From Corynespora cassiicola (lineage: Eukaryota; Ascomycota; Dothideomycetes; Pleosporales; Corynesporascaceae): a DNA stretch of 64,000 bases. Position 1 is the stretch's first letter, and each line of letters begins with the position of its first letter. The notes beneath the pieces are model-generated. The model made no database searches, had not been told where the DNA came from, and saw only the letters and a program-made list of their open reading frames with translations. Shown here piece after piece: positions 11,370 to 22,742 of the stretch. The position numbers and the translations under genes were made by a program. The stretch covers positions 186,001 to 250,000 of the forward strand of contig JAEUWY010000013.1 of assembly GCA_022059125.1 (NCBI GenBank), given 5' to 3'.

Positions 11370-12369
11370 AAGAAGGGGTCGTGGTTTTAGCGACTGATCA
11401 CATTTGGATAATATCCAGCAATTCTGCCATCTTGGCATCAGCATAGGCCGTCTAGGCAATGCGATGAATTTCGAGGCCTCATAGTTTCTTTCCTTCCGGA
11501 GGTAGCCTAAGACTACAGTGCGTGCGTGTTTGACAGTGGCCTCGTGTAGTAGTTGCAGGCGTCAGACGACACCGTGTGGGCGCCAAGTGCATGAAACAAC
11601 AGCCCACGTGAGGTGTTGCAGCTTCAGTCGAGGACAGGACGCCCTCTCAGGCACGGCGAGGGCGAGGGCTGTTCTGGCGGCTTGCGAGGGCTTCCGGGGC
11701 GTCTGAGAGGCTGTACGGGCGCTGTCAAGGATTCTGACGTCGGGCATACCTTTTGCCGGGCGCGAGGTGGTCCAAGTGCCCGCAGCAGCTCTTGGCCTCG
11801 TAGCCTGCATGGCTCGACGAGCGCAGCCCGACTGACGACAAAACACCCTCGACCACTCCCGTCTGCTATTCCATCAATCCCCAGTTTACCCACGTCTATT
11901 GCGCCCCAACTAGCCGCTGCTCAGCTTGCGCCGCCGCACCTGTACCGTTGCTGAAGCTTCGCCCGGAACTCCACCTCCACTCACATCGCTGCCCGCAGGG
12001 GTGCTCTAGGTGCGCTGTCCTCCAGCTTCGCCAATTTCGCCCTCGCTTTCTGCACGCAGTACCGCTCACCGTATTGTTTACTGACCGCTCACGGGCTTAG
12101 TGCACATCCCCTGTCTGACCTTGTCTCCACGCCCCTGCGCACATTCAACGCAGCATTGTCACAATTCACGTCCGAGCTGCAGCCAGAGTAGTGCTTGATT
12201 TGAGAATTGGGCACTGTGCGGCCGCTCTGCCTCGACGGCAGTCTCCGACAGTTGTCGGCCACCCTACGGCCACGTTCACCTCGCACACCAAGCCTCAGAT
12301 CTACATATCCGAAACCCCTCTTTGACCCCGCCTTCATCAACGTCAGAAACCGCCCTCGCAGCCCCGATA
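11370..12369. other. Intergenic, GC-rich promoter and leader
   Basis: This is the 3' flank of the Urb1-like gene and the long upstream region of the 4E-T-like gene. Overlapping GC-rich ORFs exist on both strands, but none has recognisable content and they cross the expected leader. Confidence 0.55.
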
Positions 12370-14949
12370 ATGGGAGGCCCCACCTATACGGTAGAGCAGC
12401 TGGAGCGCTTGAAGGAATCGCCGCTTGTCAAGAAGCCAGATGGGCTCCCTTCTATCCTGCAATGGATGGAAGTGTCTGCTGACCAGCAAAACAACACAAA
12501 CCCTGCTAGCAACAGCAACAATAACAACAACACCAGCCGCCGCGCTCGAGGCAACGGACGAGATGGCGACGCAGCTGGTGATCGCGCAGACCGCCCGTTG
12601 ATCAACCCTATGGGTCAGTTTGGCAGGCGGCCTAGTCAGCGTAAGTCATGGTTCCCGTTTGGTTGACTCGCCGCAATTAACACGAATCTCCCAGAACCCG
12701 AAGACACAGTTCTAGGCCCGCCGAAGCTTGCGTTTGCATCTGCTTCGCGGGCAGTCAAAGGTGCTGAAGACAAGCGAACAGGTATCATCTCGATAGACGG
12801 AGACCAGCTCGGGGATCGCTTCCCCCGCGAACGCAACGAACGATGGCGCGACCGCGACGGGGATCGCCCCCGCGACAAGGGGTTCCCGAACGGACGGCGC
12901 GCTGGCCGGGAAGAAGGCGAAGGCTGGACAAGCGTAAAGGGCCGCAAGAGCCTCGGCCAGGATGAGTTCGACCGCGGATTCGGCCGCAACGGCGACCGTG
13001 ACCGCGAGAAGAAGGATGTTGAATTGGACGCGGATGCTCCACCACGACGTGGAGGCAACCGCGACAAGTTCGACCGCTGGGGACGCCGCGACGAGAACAA
13101 CACCAAGGAGGCCGAGGGCAACCGCTTCAGCGGCGGCCAGGGCGGCTGGCGCGACCGCGAGCGGGACCGTGAACGTGACAAAGAGCGAGACTGGACTAGA
13201 GGCAAGGGGCTCGAAGAGGATCCAGAATGGATGGACTCGCGCACACCTGTGGATTCTCGCAATTCCAAGAAAGAGCCGAAGGCACACACGCAGGAGGACT
13301 TCCAGCGCTGGAAAGAGTCGATGCGAGCCAAGGACACCCCGACTGACGAGAGGGATGACCACAAGACAGAGAATCCCTCCGCCAAAGATCCTCCTGCCTC
13401 TATCATCGCCAATCAACCTATTAGGACTGCGCTCACCCCGACCGTTGAAGCGGGACCTGGCGGGTTGTTCGGAAACTGGGGCAAAGACAAATCGGCAGAA
13501 ATTACTGGTACCGAGAGTATATCAGCAAAGGCCAAGCCCGCACAGAAGTCAAGATTCATGACCATGTTTGCGAAGCCGGAAGAACCTGCTGCTCCTAGCC
13601 CGCCTGTAACGTCCAACGTAGCATCGCCTGAGCCTCCTGCGGACAACAGCAATGCCGACAAGGAAGGCTTCCAGCGGATCCTACAAATGCTTGGAGGCGC
13701 CGCTATATCTTCACCCCAGCCTATGGCACAAGGAAACATCCCACCACCACCCACGAATGGTGCTAGGCAAGGCGGCATTCCACTGGACTTCCAGCATCAA
13801 TCACCTCCGCCGGAACCACAGGATAACAGACCAAACCCTCGGCAGCAACCTTCACGAACTCTTGAGCAGCAGAACATGTTGGAGCATATCCTTGCCCCTC
13901 GTCCCTCTGGTCCCGAGAGTCGTCCGTCCCAGCAGGCTATGTTCTCCATGTCGCCCGACAATGCACTTCTCGAGCGTTTTAACCTGCCGCGAGCTGAATC
14001 GAACCGCCCAGAGCAGGACTTCCCTATCCAGCAGCCACCGTCCAGGAACAACAACGCTCCTCAGGACGCTAATCTGGCAGCCATACTCAACAATCGCGCT
14101 CAACATGACGCTAACCGTGATCGCGAGACCAAACAGCGAGAACGTGATTTCTTGCTTACCCTGATGCAACAACCCTCCCGTGCAACGCCTCCCCAAATGC
14201 ACAACCAAAACCTTCCGCGTCCCTCCATTGACCAGAACATGCCATTCTTTGAACAAGCTGGCCCGCGACCCCAAGGTCAGAACAAGGGTCGTGGTGGTCC
14301 TCCACCGGCTTACATGGATGAAGCGCGAGCATTTGCCGAGACTGAAATGATGCTCCGCCAGCAGCAGATACGTGAGATGACCATACAGCAGCAGCAGCAA
14401 GAGGTCATGCGAAACAAGAATCCCCGCATGCCCATGGGCTTTCCCGGACATGAAGATCCCGCATTGGCTGGTCTACAGCGTCGCAACACGGCTGGTGAGA
14501 TCCCACGCCAAATGACCAACATGGGTATCCCGTCTCAACCAGTCCCCGATATGCCCTACATGGGCGGTCGTCAGCCTGGAATGCCCCCCACTCCTCAGGA
14601 TAGGCCCAACATTCCTCCTCCGCCTGGCTTTGGTGGGCCGATGCGCCAGCCCCCGGGCCTTGCTGGTCCAGGTCCCCACCAGCAAATGGGACCCGGCCCA
14701 CTCTCCGCAGGCAACACTCCTCTAGGACATCCACCTGGCTTTGGGCCCCCAGGCAACGTTCGAGGAGGTCCATTCCCAGGACCAGGAAATGGCATGCAAG
14801 TACCGCCCCAAGGTTACTTCCCGCCCCCAGGCTATGCACCGCACATGGCACTTCGTGGTGGCGAAGACCCCCGTATGATGTTCGAGCAATTTGGTGGACC
14901 CAACCCTCGTCAACCAGGTAGACCAGGACCACCGCCGAACATGTACTAG
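12370..14949 (+). CDS. 4E-T-like eIF4E-binding translational regulator
   Basis: The exons are 12370-12640 and 12695-14949. The 54-nt intron (GTAAGT to CCCAG) joins in frame for 841 residues. The N-terminus has YTVEQL, an eIF4E-binding YxxxxL core, followed by PLVKKPDGLPSI. Next come an Arg/Asp repeat (RDRERDRERDKERD, about residues 235-255), an EDPEWMD element and KSRFMTMF. These resemble the ordered short motifs of 4E-T (EIF4ENIF1), a P-body protein that represses translation and promotes mRNA storage. The second half is Pro/Gln/Gly/Met-rich and disordered. The hydrophobic residue normally following the YxxxxL Leu is Glu here, so eIF4E binding is likely but not certain. A GYF/Eap1-type regulator is the alternative. 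Confidence 0.65.
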
Positions 14950-15782
14950 AAATTGGATGAAAGACGAAATGAGGTGGAGAGAAGAGGTGGTGGCGGAGGT
15001 TCCATAAACAACTGACTGCTGTTTTCGAGCGTTCCTCGATCTACACTATGCAACATGGGATTGGTCAGTTCGAGCGCGGAGTCCAGGATTCTGTATAATG
15101 GGAAATGCCAACGAGCCCTTTTCTCTATTCCTTCTTCGGTATCTCGGGTTTTCTTTCCCCCTCACGATCGAATGGCTCTCATACTTGCTCGGCATGGCTC
15201 GGTCCGGTCGGGAATCAGCAGCATCGACACGACGACCATCATTGTAATCCAAATCATCATTTTTCGCGTCCTAAGATGCGACAAATCTCTTCTCTGGAAT
15301 GCGCGCACACACTTGGAACTGGATCATGGACGGGATAGGTTCGGGCGGGTCGCACCTGCTCTTTTTTGGCGTATGCGCAAAAATACCGATATTGAGATCC
15401 GGGCATGATCTACGTGTAAACTTGTACATGGCAAAGGAGGGGTATGGATACTTGGCCCGGGCACATTCATCTAGGAGCTCCGTGGGCTCAATGGCATCTA
15501 CTGATCCAGAGGATCGCTAGGGTCTTTCTAGTGATGAAATGGAGCATAGTGTTGGAGTATTATGTGTCTACGATATGTGATGTGTGAATACCAGCCCATG
15601 CAGCTTAGTGCATTTGAACGTTTGCTCCGGATGAGACTCCTCTGGAGGAACTTGCTATTCAGTTGCTGTGAGCTCAAAACCCACGAGTTTGGTGCAAGGT
15701 TGTGATTTTTTTCTACATCTATGTTACAATTGCGGGGGTATATGTAATGTACAATGCCGTCCAAGTCTTCTAGAGTCTATTC
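14950..15782. other. Intergenic between convergent genes
   Basis: This is shared 3' flanking sequence of the 4E-T-like and Atp25-like genes. Several short overlapping ORFs occur, none recognisable. Confidence 0.6.
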
Positions 15783-16961
15783 TTACACCCTCAACCCCAC
15801 AGTATGCAGTCTGCGCATATGTGTGGCCGCCTCAGGGTTCGATGCCGGCGGGAACACATCGCCGGCGGTCGGCCGAGTCTTTTTGAACTGCAACACGGGC
15901 GGAACCTCTGATGTCGGTTCGGCGACCGGCTTCTTGACCGGCTCAGTAGCCCTATTCTCGACTTCCTCCTCAACCTCTTCCAGCGCCTTCAACGCCTCTT
16001 CGGCTGTCCTATCCTTCCTCTCATGCGTCTTCAGCACGCCACTCCACAGCGTCTCCAAATCCACTTCCGCCCTCTTCTCCTCGGTAAACATCTGAACCAC
16101 AACATTGACCCCCGGCTTCATATCCCTAAAACCGACAAACTCCTCCACGTCATCCCCGGGCATATGCGTATCCGCCTCATGCGCCTCAATCTTGCCCACG
16201 GTACAACAAATCCACCCCGTCCTAATTCCATCATCGATGTTCCCCTCCGGCTGCTCGGCCCCACCCACATTTGCCAGCATCTTCATGCGCTTGGCCTTGC
16301 GCCTGAGCTTGATCTTGAGCTCGTTGCGCCCCAGCAGGCCCGCGGGGTTGGGCTTGAGCCGGTACTCGCGGCGCAGGTGCCTGCTGAAGCGGTCCGCCGA
16401 CACGTGCAGGTGCTTCTCGGAGCGCGCGCTGCAGATTACCATGATGAGCTTGGGGCCCAGGGCCGGAGGGGGGTCCAGGTGGCGCAGGTCGAGGAGCGTG
16501 ATGTCGTCGAGGCCGGCCGTGTTGGCGAGGTAGTCGAGGAGGGTTGCGAGAAGGGGGGGTGGATTGGGGGGCAGGTCGGGGATCAGGGCAGCTTGGTGGG
16601 GGGTCGGGGTTGGGCGGTTTTGGAGGTACCATGGTATGGAGGCGGCGGCGGGTGCGGGTTCTGGGGCGCTGGCGGACTCGGAGGCTGGTGTGGGTGTGGG
16701 TGTAGGTTCCGAGGCTGCGGGCTCTGGGTCGAGGAAGGCGAATTGGGGATCTTCGGTTGCGGGGTCGTCCTTGTCTGCTCGGAAAGTTGCGTTCGATGTA
16801 AAAGAGCGCTGGAAAGGTCTCGACGACGGTGTGATGGGAGACTTCCAGGAGGCGTGAGGCTTGAAGCCATTGGAAGGCAAATGCGCCCTCGACGAGCGTG
16901 CAATCGCGGACTTGCACGCAGTGCAGCCCAAAGAAGATGAGACGGCCCGGGATAGCGACAT
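15783..16961 (-). CDS. ATP25: Atp25-like mitochondrial protein, RsfS (ribosome-silencing) half only
   Basis: This is a 392-residue single exon. The N-terminus is rich in Arg/Ser/Ala with no acids, as in a mitochondrial presequence. After a Pro/Ala/Glu low-complexity segment (about 70-115), residues 120-300 form an RsfS/Iojap-like domain: the segment ITLLDLRHLDPPPALGPKL, then MVICSARSEKHLHVSADRF. Yeast Atp25 (about 610 aa) is a composite of this domain, which binds the large mitoribosomal subunit, and a C-terminal M domain stabilising the OLI1/ATP9 mRNA. Here the ORF stops after the first part plus a short Glu/Val-rich tail. No M-domain-like sequence is found downstream before the convergent neighbour. 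It is divergent from NMD3 across 343 bp. Confidence 0.75.
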   Translation of the reverse strand: MSLSRAVSSSLGCTACKSAIARSSRAHLPSNGFKPHASWKSPITPSSRPFQRSFTSNATFRADKDDPATEDPQFAFLDPEPAASEPTPTPTPASESASAPEPAPAAASIPWYLQNRPTPTPHQAALIPDLPPNPPPLLATLLDYLANTAGLDDITLLDLRHLDPPPALGPKLIMVICSARSEKHLHVSADRFSRHLRREYRLKPNPAGLLGRNELKIKLRRKAKRMKMLANVGGAEQPEGNIDDGIRTGWICCTVGKIEAHEADTHMPGDDVEEFVGFRDMKPGVNVVVQMFTEEKRAEVDLETLWSGVLKTHERKDRTAEEALKALEEVEEEVENRATEPVKKPVAEPTSEVPPVLQFKKTRPTAGDVFPPASNPEAATHMRRLHTVGLRV

Positions 16962-17304
16962 GATTTCTCAAAACGAGGGTGGACGAGGGATTGCGCGAAG
17001 GCGACGTTCACCAAACTTTCTGCAATGTCGGCGGTCGCAAAGCTTGGAAACGCCGATAGGGCTGATCACGTGGCGATAAGATAGCAGGTGGCGGTTGTTT
17101 TCACAAATGGGCAGGGAAATTTTGGCGGGGCGGAACAATTTCAAAGCAACAAGCCCTGCCCTTCGACTCACATCCACTCACTCTCGGCCGCCGCCACAGC
17201 TTATATACATTTGCGGCTACCCCCCGGACCTACTGTCTTCTCGAACCCCCCTCTCTTGTTTTCCTTTTTTTGCTTCTGAGATACCCGTCCTTCCGCCACC
17301 AAAA
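16962..17304. promoter_or_regulatory. Bidirectional promoter, Atp25-like / NMD3
   Basis: The interval of 343 bp between two divergent ATGs serves two genes connected to ribosomes (mitochondrial and cytosolic). A TTATATACA TATA-like stretch lies about 105 bp upstream of NMD3, and a pyrimidine-rich leader precedes its ATG. Co-regulation is inference. Confidence 0.5.
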
Positions 17305-18952
17305 ATGGAGATCGACAACCCCGTCCAGTTCACCCCCGCGCCAAAGAATGCCGCCACCATTCTGTGCGCGGACTGCGGAGCCCCCGTCGACGGAACCCTC
17401 AGCGGCGCCTTCTGCTACGACTGCATTAAGCTGAAGACCGATGTCACCCAAGGCGTGCCCCGCGAGGCTACCCTGCACATGTGCCGCGACTGCGACCGCT
17501 GGCTCTCCCCGCCCAACTCGTGGCTCGTCGCTGCCCCGGAGTCGAGAGAACTGCTTGCTCTCTGCCTGCGCAAGTTGAGAGGCTTGAACAAGCTGCGCAT
17601 CATCGATGCCAGCTTTATCTGGACGGAGCCCCATTCCAGGAGGATAAAGGTCAAGATCACCGTGCAGTCGGAGATCAACGAGGGTGCGATCTTGCAGCAG
17701 AGTTTTGAGGTCGAGTTTACACAGAATTACCACCAGTGCCCGGATTGTGAGTTGGTTTTTTTTTTCGTACAGAAAGTTGAAGGTGGGGCATTGTTCTAAC
17801 AGGGAGTAGGCGCCAAATCGTACACCCACAACACCTGGCGAGCGTCCGTCCAGGTCCGTCAGAAGGTCCCCCACAAGAGGACTTTCTTGTTCCTCGAGCA
17901 GTTGATTCTGAAACATGGCGCGCACAAGGATACCATCAACATCAAGGAAGTTCACGACGGTATTGATTTCTACTTTGCGCAGAGGAATCATGCCGAGGGC
18001 TTTGTGGATTTCTTGAAGGCGGTTGTGCCTTGCAATGTCAAGAAGAGTCAGGAGCTTATCAGTATGGATATTCATACTAGCACCAAGAGCTACAAGTTCT
18101 CCTACTCGGCGGAAATTGTGCCTATTGTAAGTTACCTTGAACTTGACCCGTCCTGACACAAATGCTGACAGTACGTAGTGCAAAGATGATCTTGTGGTAC
18201 TTCCCATTCCCCTTGCGAAGAAGCTCGGCAACATATCTCCGATGACCCTCTGCCACCGCGTTGGCACCTCGGTCAATCTCATCGATCCCGCTACTCTGCA
18301 GACTGCAGAGGTTGCTACCGAATTGTATTGGAGGACGCCATTTAGGCCTCTTGCAGATGTCCAGGAGCTGGCTGAGTTCATCGTTCTGGATATCGAGCCT
18401 CTCGGCGCACAAAAGGGACGCAACTTCCTCGCCGAAGCTACAGTGGCGCGCGCAAGCGACATGGGCTCAAACGACTCCACATACTACACCCGGACACATC
18501 TTGGTGGCATCCTGCACGTTGGTGACTCCGTGATGGGCTACCACTTGAATGGAACCAACTTCAACAACGAGCTCTACGACCAGTTGGAGGACTCCAAATA
18601 CAGCTCGACGATTCCTGACGTGATTCTTGTCAAAAAGCACTACACCCGCTCCAAGAAGGCCAAGGCCAAGCGCAACTGGCGCCTCAAGCGCATTGCCAAG
18701 GAGGAGAGCGAGATGCTGCCCCGCAAGCAGGACCAAGAGCGTATGGAGCGCGACTTCGAAATGTTCCTCCGCGACGTCGAAGAAGACCAAGAGCTCCGCG
18801 CCGGCCTCGCCCTCTACAAGGCTCAGCAAGAGAAGGCCGTTGCCGATGCCATGGAAGTTGAGGAGAGCGAGTTTGGCGATGATGATGGCCTTGCTATCCC
18901 CATGGAGCAGCTGCTGGACGACTTCGAGGATATGACCATGGACGACCAGTAA
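17305..18952 (+). CDS. NMD3: Nmd3, 60S ribosomal subunit nuclear-export adaptor
   Basis: The three exons are 17305-17746, 17810-18126 and 18179-18952; introns are 63 and 52 nt and the joined protein has 510 residues, close to yeast Nmd3 (518). The N-terminus carries the diagnostic zinc-binding pairs: CADC at 21-24, CYDC at 37-40, CRDC, and CPDC, whose last Cys codon is split by intron 1. The following core (FLFLEQLILKHGA, IDFYFAQRNHAEGFVDF) is the conserved Nmd3 fold. The acidic C-terminus contains Leu/Met-rich MEQLLDDFEDM, consistent with the Crm1-dependent export signal. In intron 2 the second AG (ACGTAG) was used because only it restores PICKDD. A 416-aa antisense frame over this gene is a shadow. 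Confidence 0.95.
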
Positions 18953-20554
18953 AGGATTGGCCAAGGCTTTTCGTTTCGTTTAATGAGTCAATGCATTTCA
19001 TGGATGAGCATTGGTGCGGAGTTCAGGTTTGTGGGCTGCAAAACGGATCCGAAGGAAAAAGGGATTGGATTTGAAGATCTTATCTAAGGATGTCCATAGA
19101 TGGGATTGGATGAGGATGTGGAAAAGGGAATGAAACTAAGTTTTGAGACCCTAGTGCTTGATATTATGTTAATGACTTTGATGGCTTGCGTGTGCAATAG
19201 ACGGAAAACTAGCCATCCCTATGCGATATCACGCGCGGTGTATAAGAGTCTACGAACCTTGGCATCAAAGCTTAGAAAGTTCTCCCAGGCAACCGAAGAG
19301 GGGACTCGAGTCAATAAATGGCCGGTCTTGTGTTGTCAGAATTCCATTGCAATTGTCCCAAAGTCCGTGAGTAATGTTAGTCTCGCGAAAAATAAGCCGG
19401 CTCGTCAGATTGCACTGAACATCAGAAAAATACCCTGCGGAGTCTATTGGAGATTGGTCCAAGCGCTCTGAATACCCCGGTTATCTCATCGCCCTGAAGA
19501 TTCCACGGAAAAAAACGCAGGTAGATTTGAATGACCGAGGTACCGTGGGGAATCGTTTATGATCCTCTCGGACTGCTCGTGTGATTTCCCAAGCAAGGCA
19601 GGTAGCGATGTGACAGTACCATCGATTGATTAGGAGAATAAGCGCCTAAACCCGGATGATGCCGTATCCGTATCTAGTCGGTAGCATCCATTTAACCCAC
19701 GCTGAAGGATGCGCAAACTATCCAGGCAAGCGACGAAGTAGGGCTGACATTTGCGGAAGGTGGAGGCCCTCCAAATCTTCCAAAGGAACAAAAGGAACAC
19801 AATACACTCGTAATGGAGTAATTGGTGCCTGTTGGCAGTTTTATCGTCAAGTCTTGCGCCGAGACCCGGATCGGCTGCTGACAGGCTCGGCGCAAAACCG
19901 ATGCAAGCTGATGACAACCGCAAGCGGGCCTGACGCGTAATGAGTGTAAAAACAACGCGCGCAGACAGGAAGTCACGAACAAACCCTGTGACTGTGTTGA
20001 TTCCCTCTCACGATAGCTCCGGCATCGAAGGATCAATACGGGGTGATTATAGTGTGAGTTGGAATTAAATGGCGAGCCAGACAGGGAGAAAAATCCGGCG
20101 GCATTGCTCGCTCCTCCTTTACAACCTCGCTGCAGGTGCTGTGGCATCCCATTCGTGTTGCCATTGTCGACCTGGCGTGTGTCTGTCGGGCCGTAGTGGC
20201 ATGGAGTTGTTGTCGTCTGGTCAAAGAACGGCTAAAAATGGAACCCTCTCCCAACACAGTTTAGCCCGTGACGGAACGACAATCGATAGCAGCCGGCCAA
20301 CCAATGGGCCCGCCGTGGACTTTCATCCTCCCCGCATGCCGTGCCAGCTTGCCTCACGTCACCATACCGCTTTGGTGGGCCGCTCACAGCCACACAGGCG
20401 AGATGCTTCTATATGCGCCCGCACCAGGCACGCGCGGCCTTTTCCTTCCATCGAGATAGCGGAAGCCTCGGAAGTATATACTTGACCTCGCGGCTCCCCA
20501 AACCACCGTTAGCTGCGACTCCACATTCCTCCCAGTCATTCGTTATCGCGCAAG
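18953..20554. other. Long promoter region of the glucanosyltransferase gene
   Basis: I see no gene here. The proximal part has a CCAAT box at 20301-20305 and a TATATA at 20475-20480. Short ORFs, including one of 123 codons at 19100, show no family features. Confidence 0.55.
20475..20480 (+). promoter_or_regulatory. TATA-like element of GH72 gene
   Basis: TATATA lies 75 bp upstream of the ATG at 20555, a usual distance allowing a short leader. A CCAAT pentamer lies about 170 bp further upstream. Confidence 0.5.
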
Positions 20555-22271
20555 ATGAAGGTATCTGGCGTTTTGCGTACTCTGCCGTATGCGGCGCTGC
20601 TGGCTTCGGGTGCTTCAGCTCAGAGCTGGAACGACATTCCAGAGATTGAGGTCTACGGGCAGCACTTCTTTTACACCAACAATGGCTCGCAATTGTAGGC
20701 TACAGCCCTAGATCAATATCCTTCCGTGCGGGTGCTGACTGTCCAGCTTCTTCCGTGGCGTAGCATACCAGCAGAACTACTCGCCCAACGGCACCGCGAA
20801 CCAGAACAACGGAAACACTCGCTATACCGATCCACTCGCTGATGGCAATGCTTGTCGTCGTGATATCCCTTACCTCAAGCAGATATTCACAAACGTTATC
20901 CGTGTCTATGCCATCGATCCTGGCAACAACCACGATGATTGTATGGAGCAGCTGGCAGCGGCTGACATCTATGTCGTGGCGGACCTTGGAGAACCGGGCA
21001 CCTCCATCATCTCCAACGATCCCAACTGGGATGTATCGCTCTACCAACGTTATACATCTGTCGTAGATACTCTGCAGAAGTACAGAAACGTCATCGGATT
21101 CTTTGCCGGTAACGAGAACGTCAGCCGGGACAACGAGACAGTGGCTGCCGCCTATGTCAAAGCTGCAGTTCGTGACATCAAGGGTTATATTTCCAGCCAG
21201 AATTACCGCAGTTCGCTTGGTGTTGGTTATGCTACCGCCGATGTGCCTTCGCGTAATGAATTGGCGCACTACTTCGCCTGCGAGCCTGGAAACAGTGGTA
21301 ACAGCACTGCAATTGACTTCTGGGGCTACAATGTCTACTCTTGGTGCGGTAACTCCACATATCAGCAGTCCGAGTACGGCGAGCGTGTCGATTTCTTTTC
21401 GGACTTCCCAGTGCCAGTATTCTTTGCGGAATACGGTTGCATCGAGGGCCTCGAAAACGGACCCACCTCTCGGCCTTTCACCGAAGTGCAGGTCCTGTTC
21501 GGAAACATGACCGGCGTCTTCAGCGGCGGCATCGTCTACGAATGGTTTATGGGCGAGAACAACTACGGCCTCATCGAGCTAGAGAACGACGGCGCCAGTG
21601 TTTCCCCTTACCCCGACTTCACATCCCTTCGCGACCAGCTCGCAACCATCAGCCCTTCATCTACAATGCGAAGCACTTACACCCCTTCAAACACCCCTCC
21701 CGCCTGCCCCACCGTAGACGCAAGCTGGGAGGCGGCCGCCACCCCCCTACCCCCCTCCGTAAACCCCCAACTCTGCGCCTGCATGGTCCGCAACCTTGAG
21801 TGCAACATCGAATCCACCGATGAAGAATCCTATGGCAGCGTCTTCGGCTTCATCTGCGGCGAGAACGCAGAATTTTGCGCTGGAATCGAGCACAACGCCA
21901 CCACGGGCACCTACGGCGGTCTGAGCGGCTGCGATCCGAAGGACCAGCTTGCCTGGGTCGCTAACCAGTATTACCTCGCAAATGGTAGGTCGGCTAGCGC
22001 CTGCGACTTTAGCGGCATGGCGACTACGCAGTCGGCGTCTACTTCGTCGGGATGTCAGTCCTTGCTTGAGGCGGTTGGCACGGAGGGGACGGGTACGGTG
22101 GCGAGTCCAACAGGCAGGGGGACGGAGGCTGCGGGTACCGGGGGTAGCTCTTCCTCTTCTGGGGGTGCGGCGCCGGGTGTGAGTACCCCTGGGTTCTTTG
22201 GTGGGAATGTGATTATGGTCGTTTATACTGCTATCGCTGTTATCTCGGTAGCAGGTATAGTCGCTCTGTGA
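20555..22271 (+). CDS. GPI-anchored GH72 beta-1,3-glucanosyltransferase with X8 domain
   Basis: The exons are 20555-20694 and 20747-22271 (52-nt intron, GTAGGC to TCCAG), encoding 554 residues. A signal peptide ends near ASA-Q (residue 23). The GAS/GEL catalytic domain carries the acid/base Glu at about 170 (FFAGNEN) and the nucleophile Glu at about 275 (VFFAEYG), spaced as in the family. Such enzymes cut and re-ligate beta-1,3-glucan chains in the cell wall. From about residue 370 a Cys-rich X8/CBM43-type domain follows (CACMVRNLEC, ICGENAEFC), then a Ser/Gly/Thr-rich linker and a hydrophobic C-terminus (VIMVVYTAIAVISVAGIVAL) typical of a GPI-attachment signal. The exact GEL/GAS subtype is not assigned. 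Confidence 0.92.
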
Positions 22272-22651
22272 TGAGCTTCAGGCTCGGTATTGGGGTCGGG
22301 AATGGAAGGATTGGATTATGAAGGGATGAGCAATGCTCGGATTTTGTTATCATTAATGTATGCTCTCGAATGGCGGGGGATCTTTTACGCAGCGTGTGGA
22401 ACAAATTATCAAGGAAATATGTATATGATATTTAATATTTTTCACGTATATTCACTGTGAATGAGTATACAAGAAAGATCAGTGCATCCCGAGTTCTTTT
22501 AGGAGGGATATGACCGGCTTCGAAGGTTGAAATGGGAAAGACACCACGGTATCTCAGGAGATAGATGTACTGTATCATTTTCCAAGAACCAGCTGCTTAG
22601 ATGTACCTTCAATCGGGTATACTGATTTTGGTGGAAGGCGAAAGAAGTTTC

Positions 22652-22719
22652 GTTGATTTTCGCTCATCTCGTAAAAGCGAGATCTAGTTGATCTACGCCC
22701 ATCTCGTAAAAGCGAAATC
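22652..22719. repeat. Two tandem 33-bp repeats with internal hairpin
   Basis: Units 22652-22684 and 22687-22719 differ at four positions and are separated by TA. The core CATCTCGTAAAAGCGA is identical. In unit 1 the arms ATCTCG and CGAGAT can pair around TAAAAG; unit 2 has a mismatch in the stem. Confidence 0.85.
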
Positions 22720-22742
22720 ACCGAGCACCAATCCGGTGATTT
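22715..22742. repeat. Perfect 9-bp inverted repeat
   Basis: AAATCACCG at 22715-22723 and CGGTGATTT at 22734-22742 form a stem with a 10-nt loop, directly abutting the tandem repeat. Confidence 0.8.

Noticed and set aside
12636..13416. Minus-strand ORFs of 234-258 codons over the 4E-T-like gene
   Set aside because: Ser/Arg- or Val/Ala-only composition produced by the antisense of the RD-rich repeat.
16023..16940. 305-codon plus-strand ORF over the Atp25-like gene
   Set aside because: Its Gly/Val/Arg-rich composition is what the reverse of a Pro/Ala/Ser-rich gene gives; the sense protein has a recognisable domain.
17230..18480. 416-codon minus-strand ORF over NMD3
   Set aside because: It is antisense to a fully supported three-exon NMD3 gene, runs through both introns and has no recognisable protein features.
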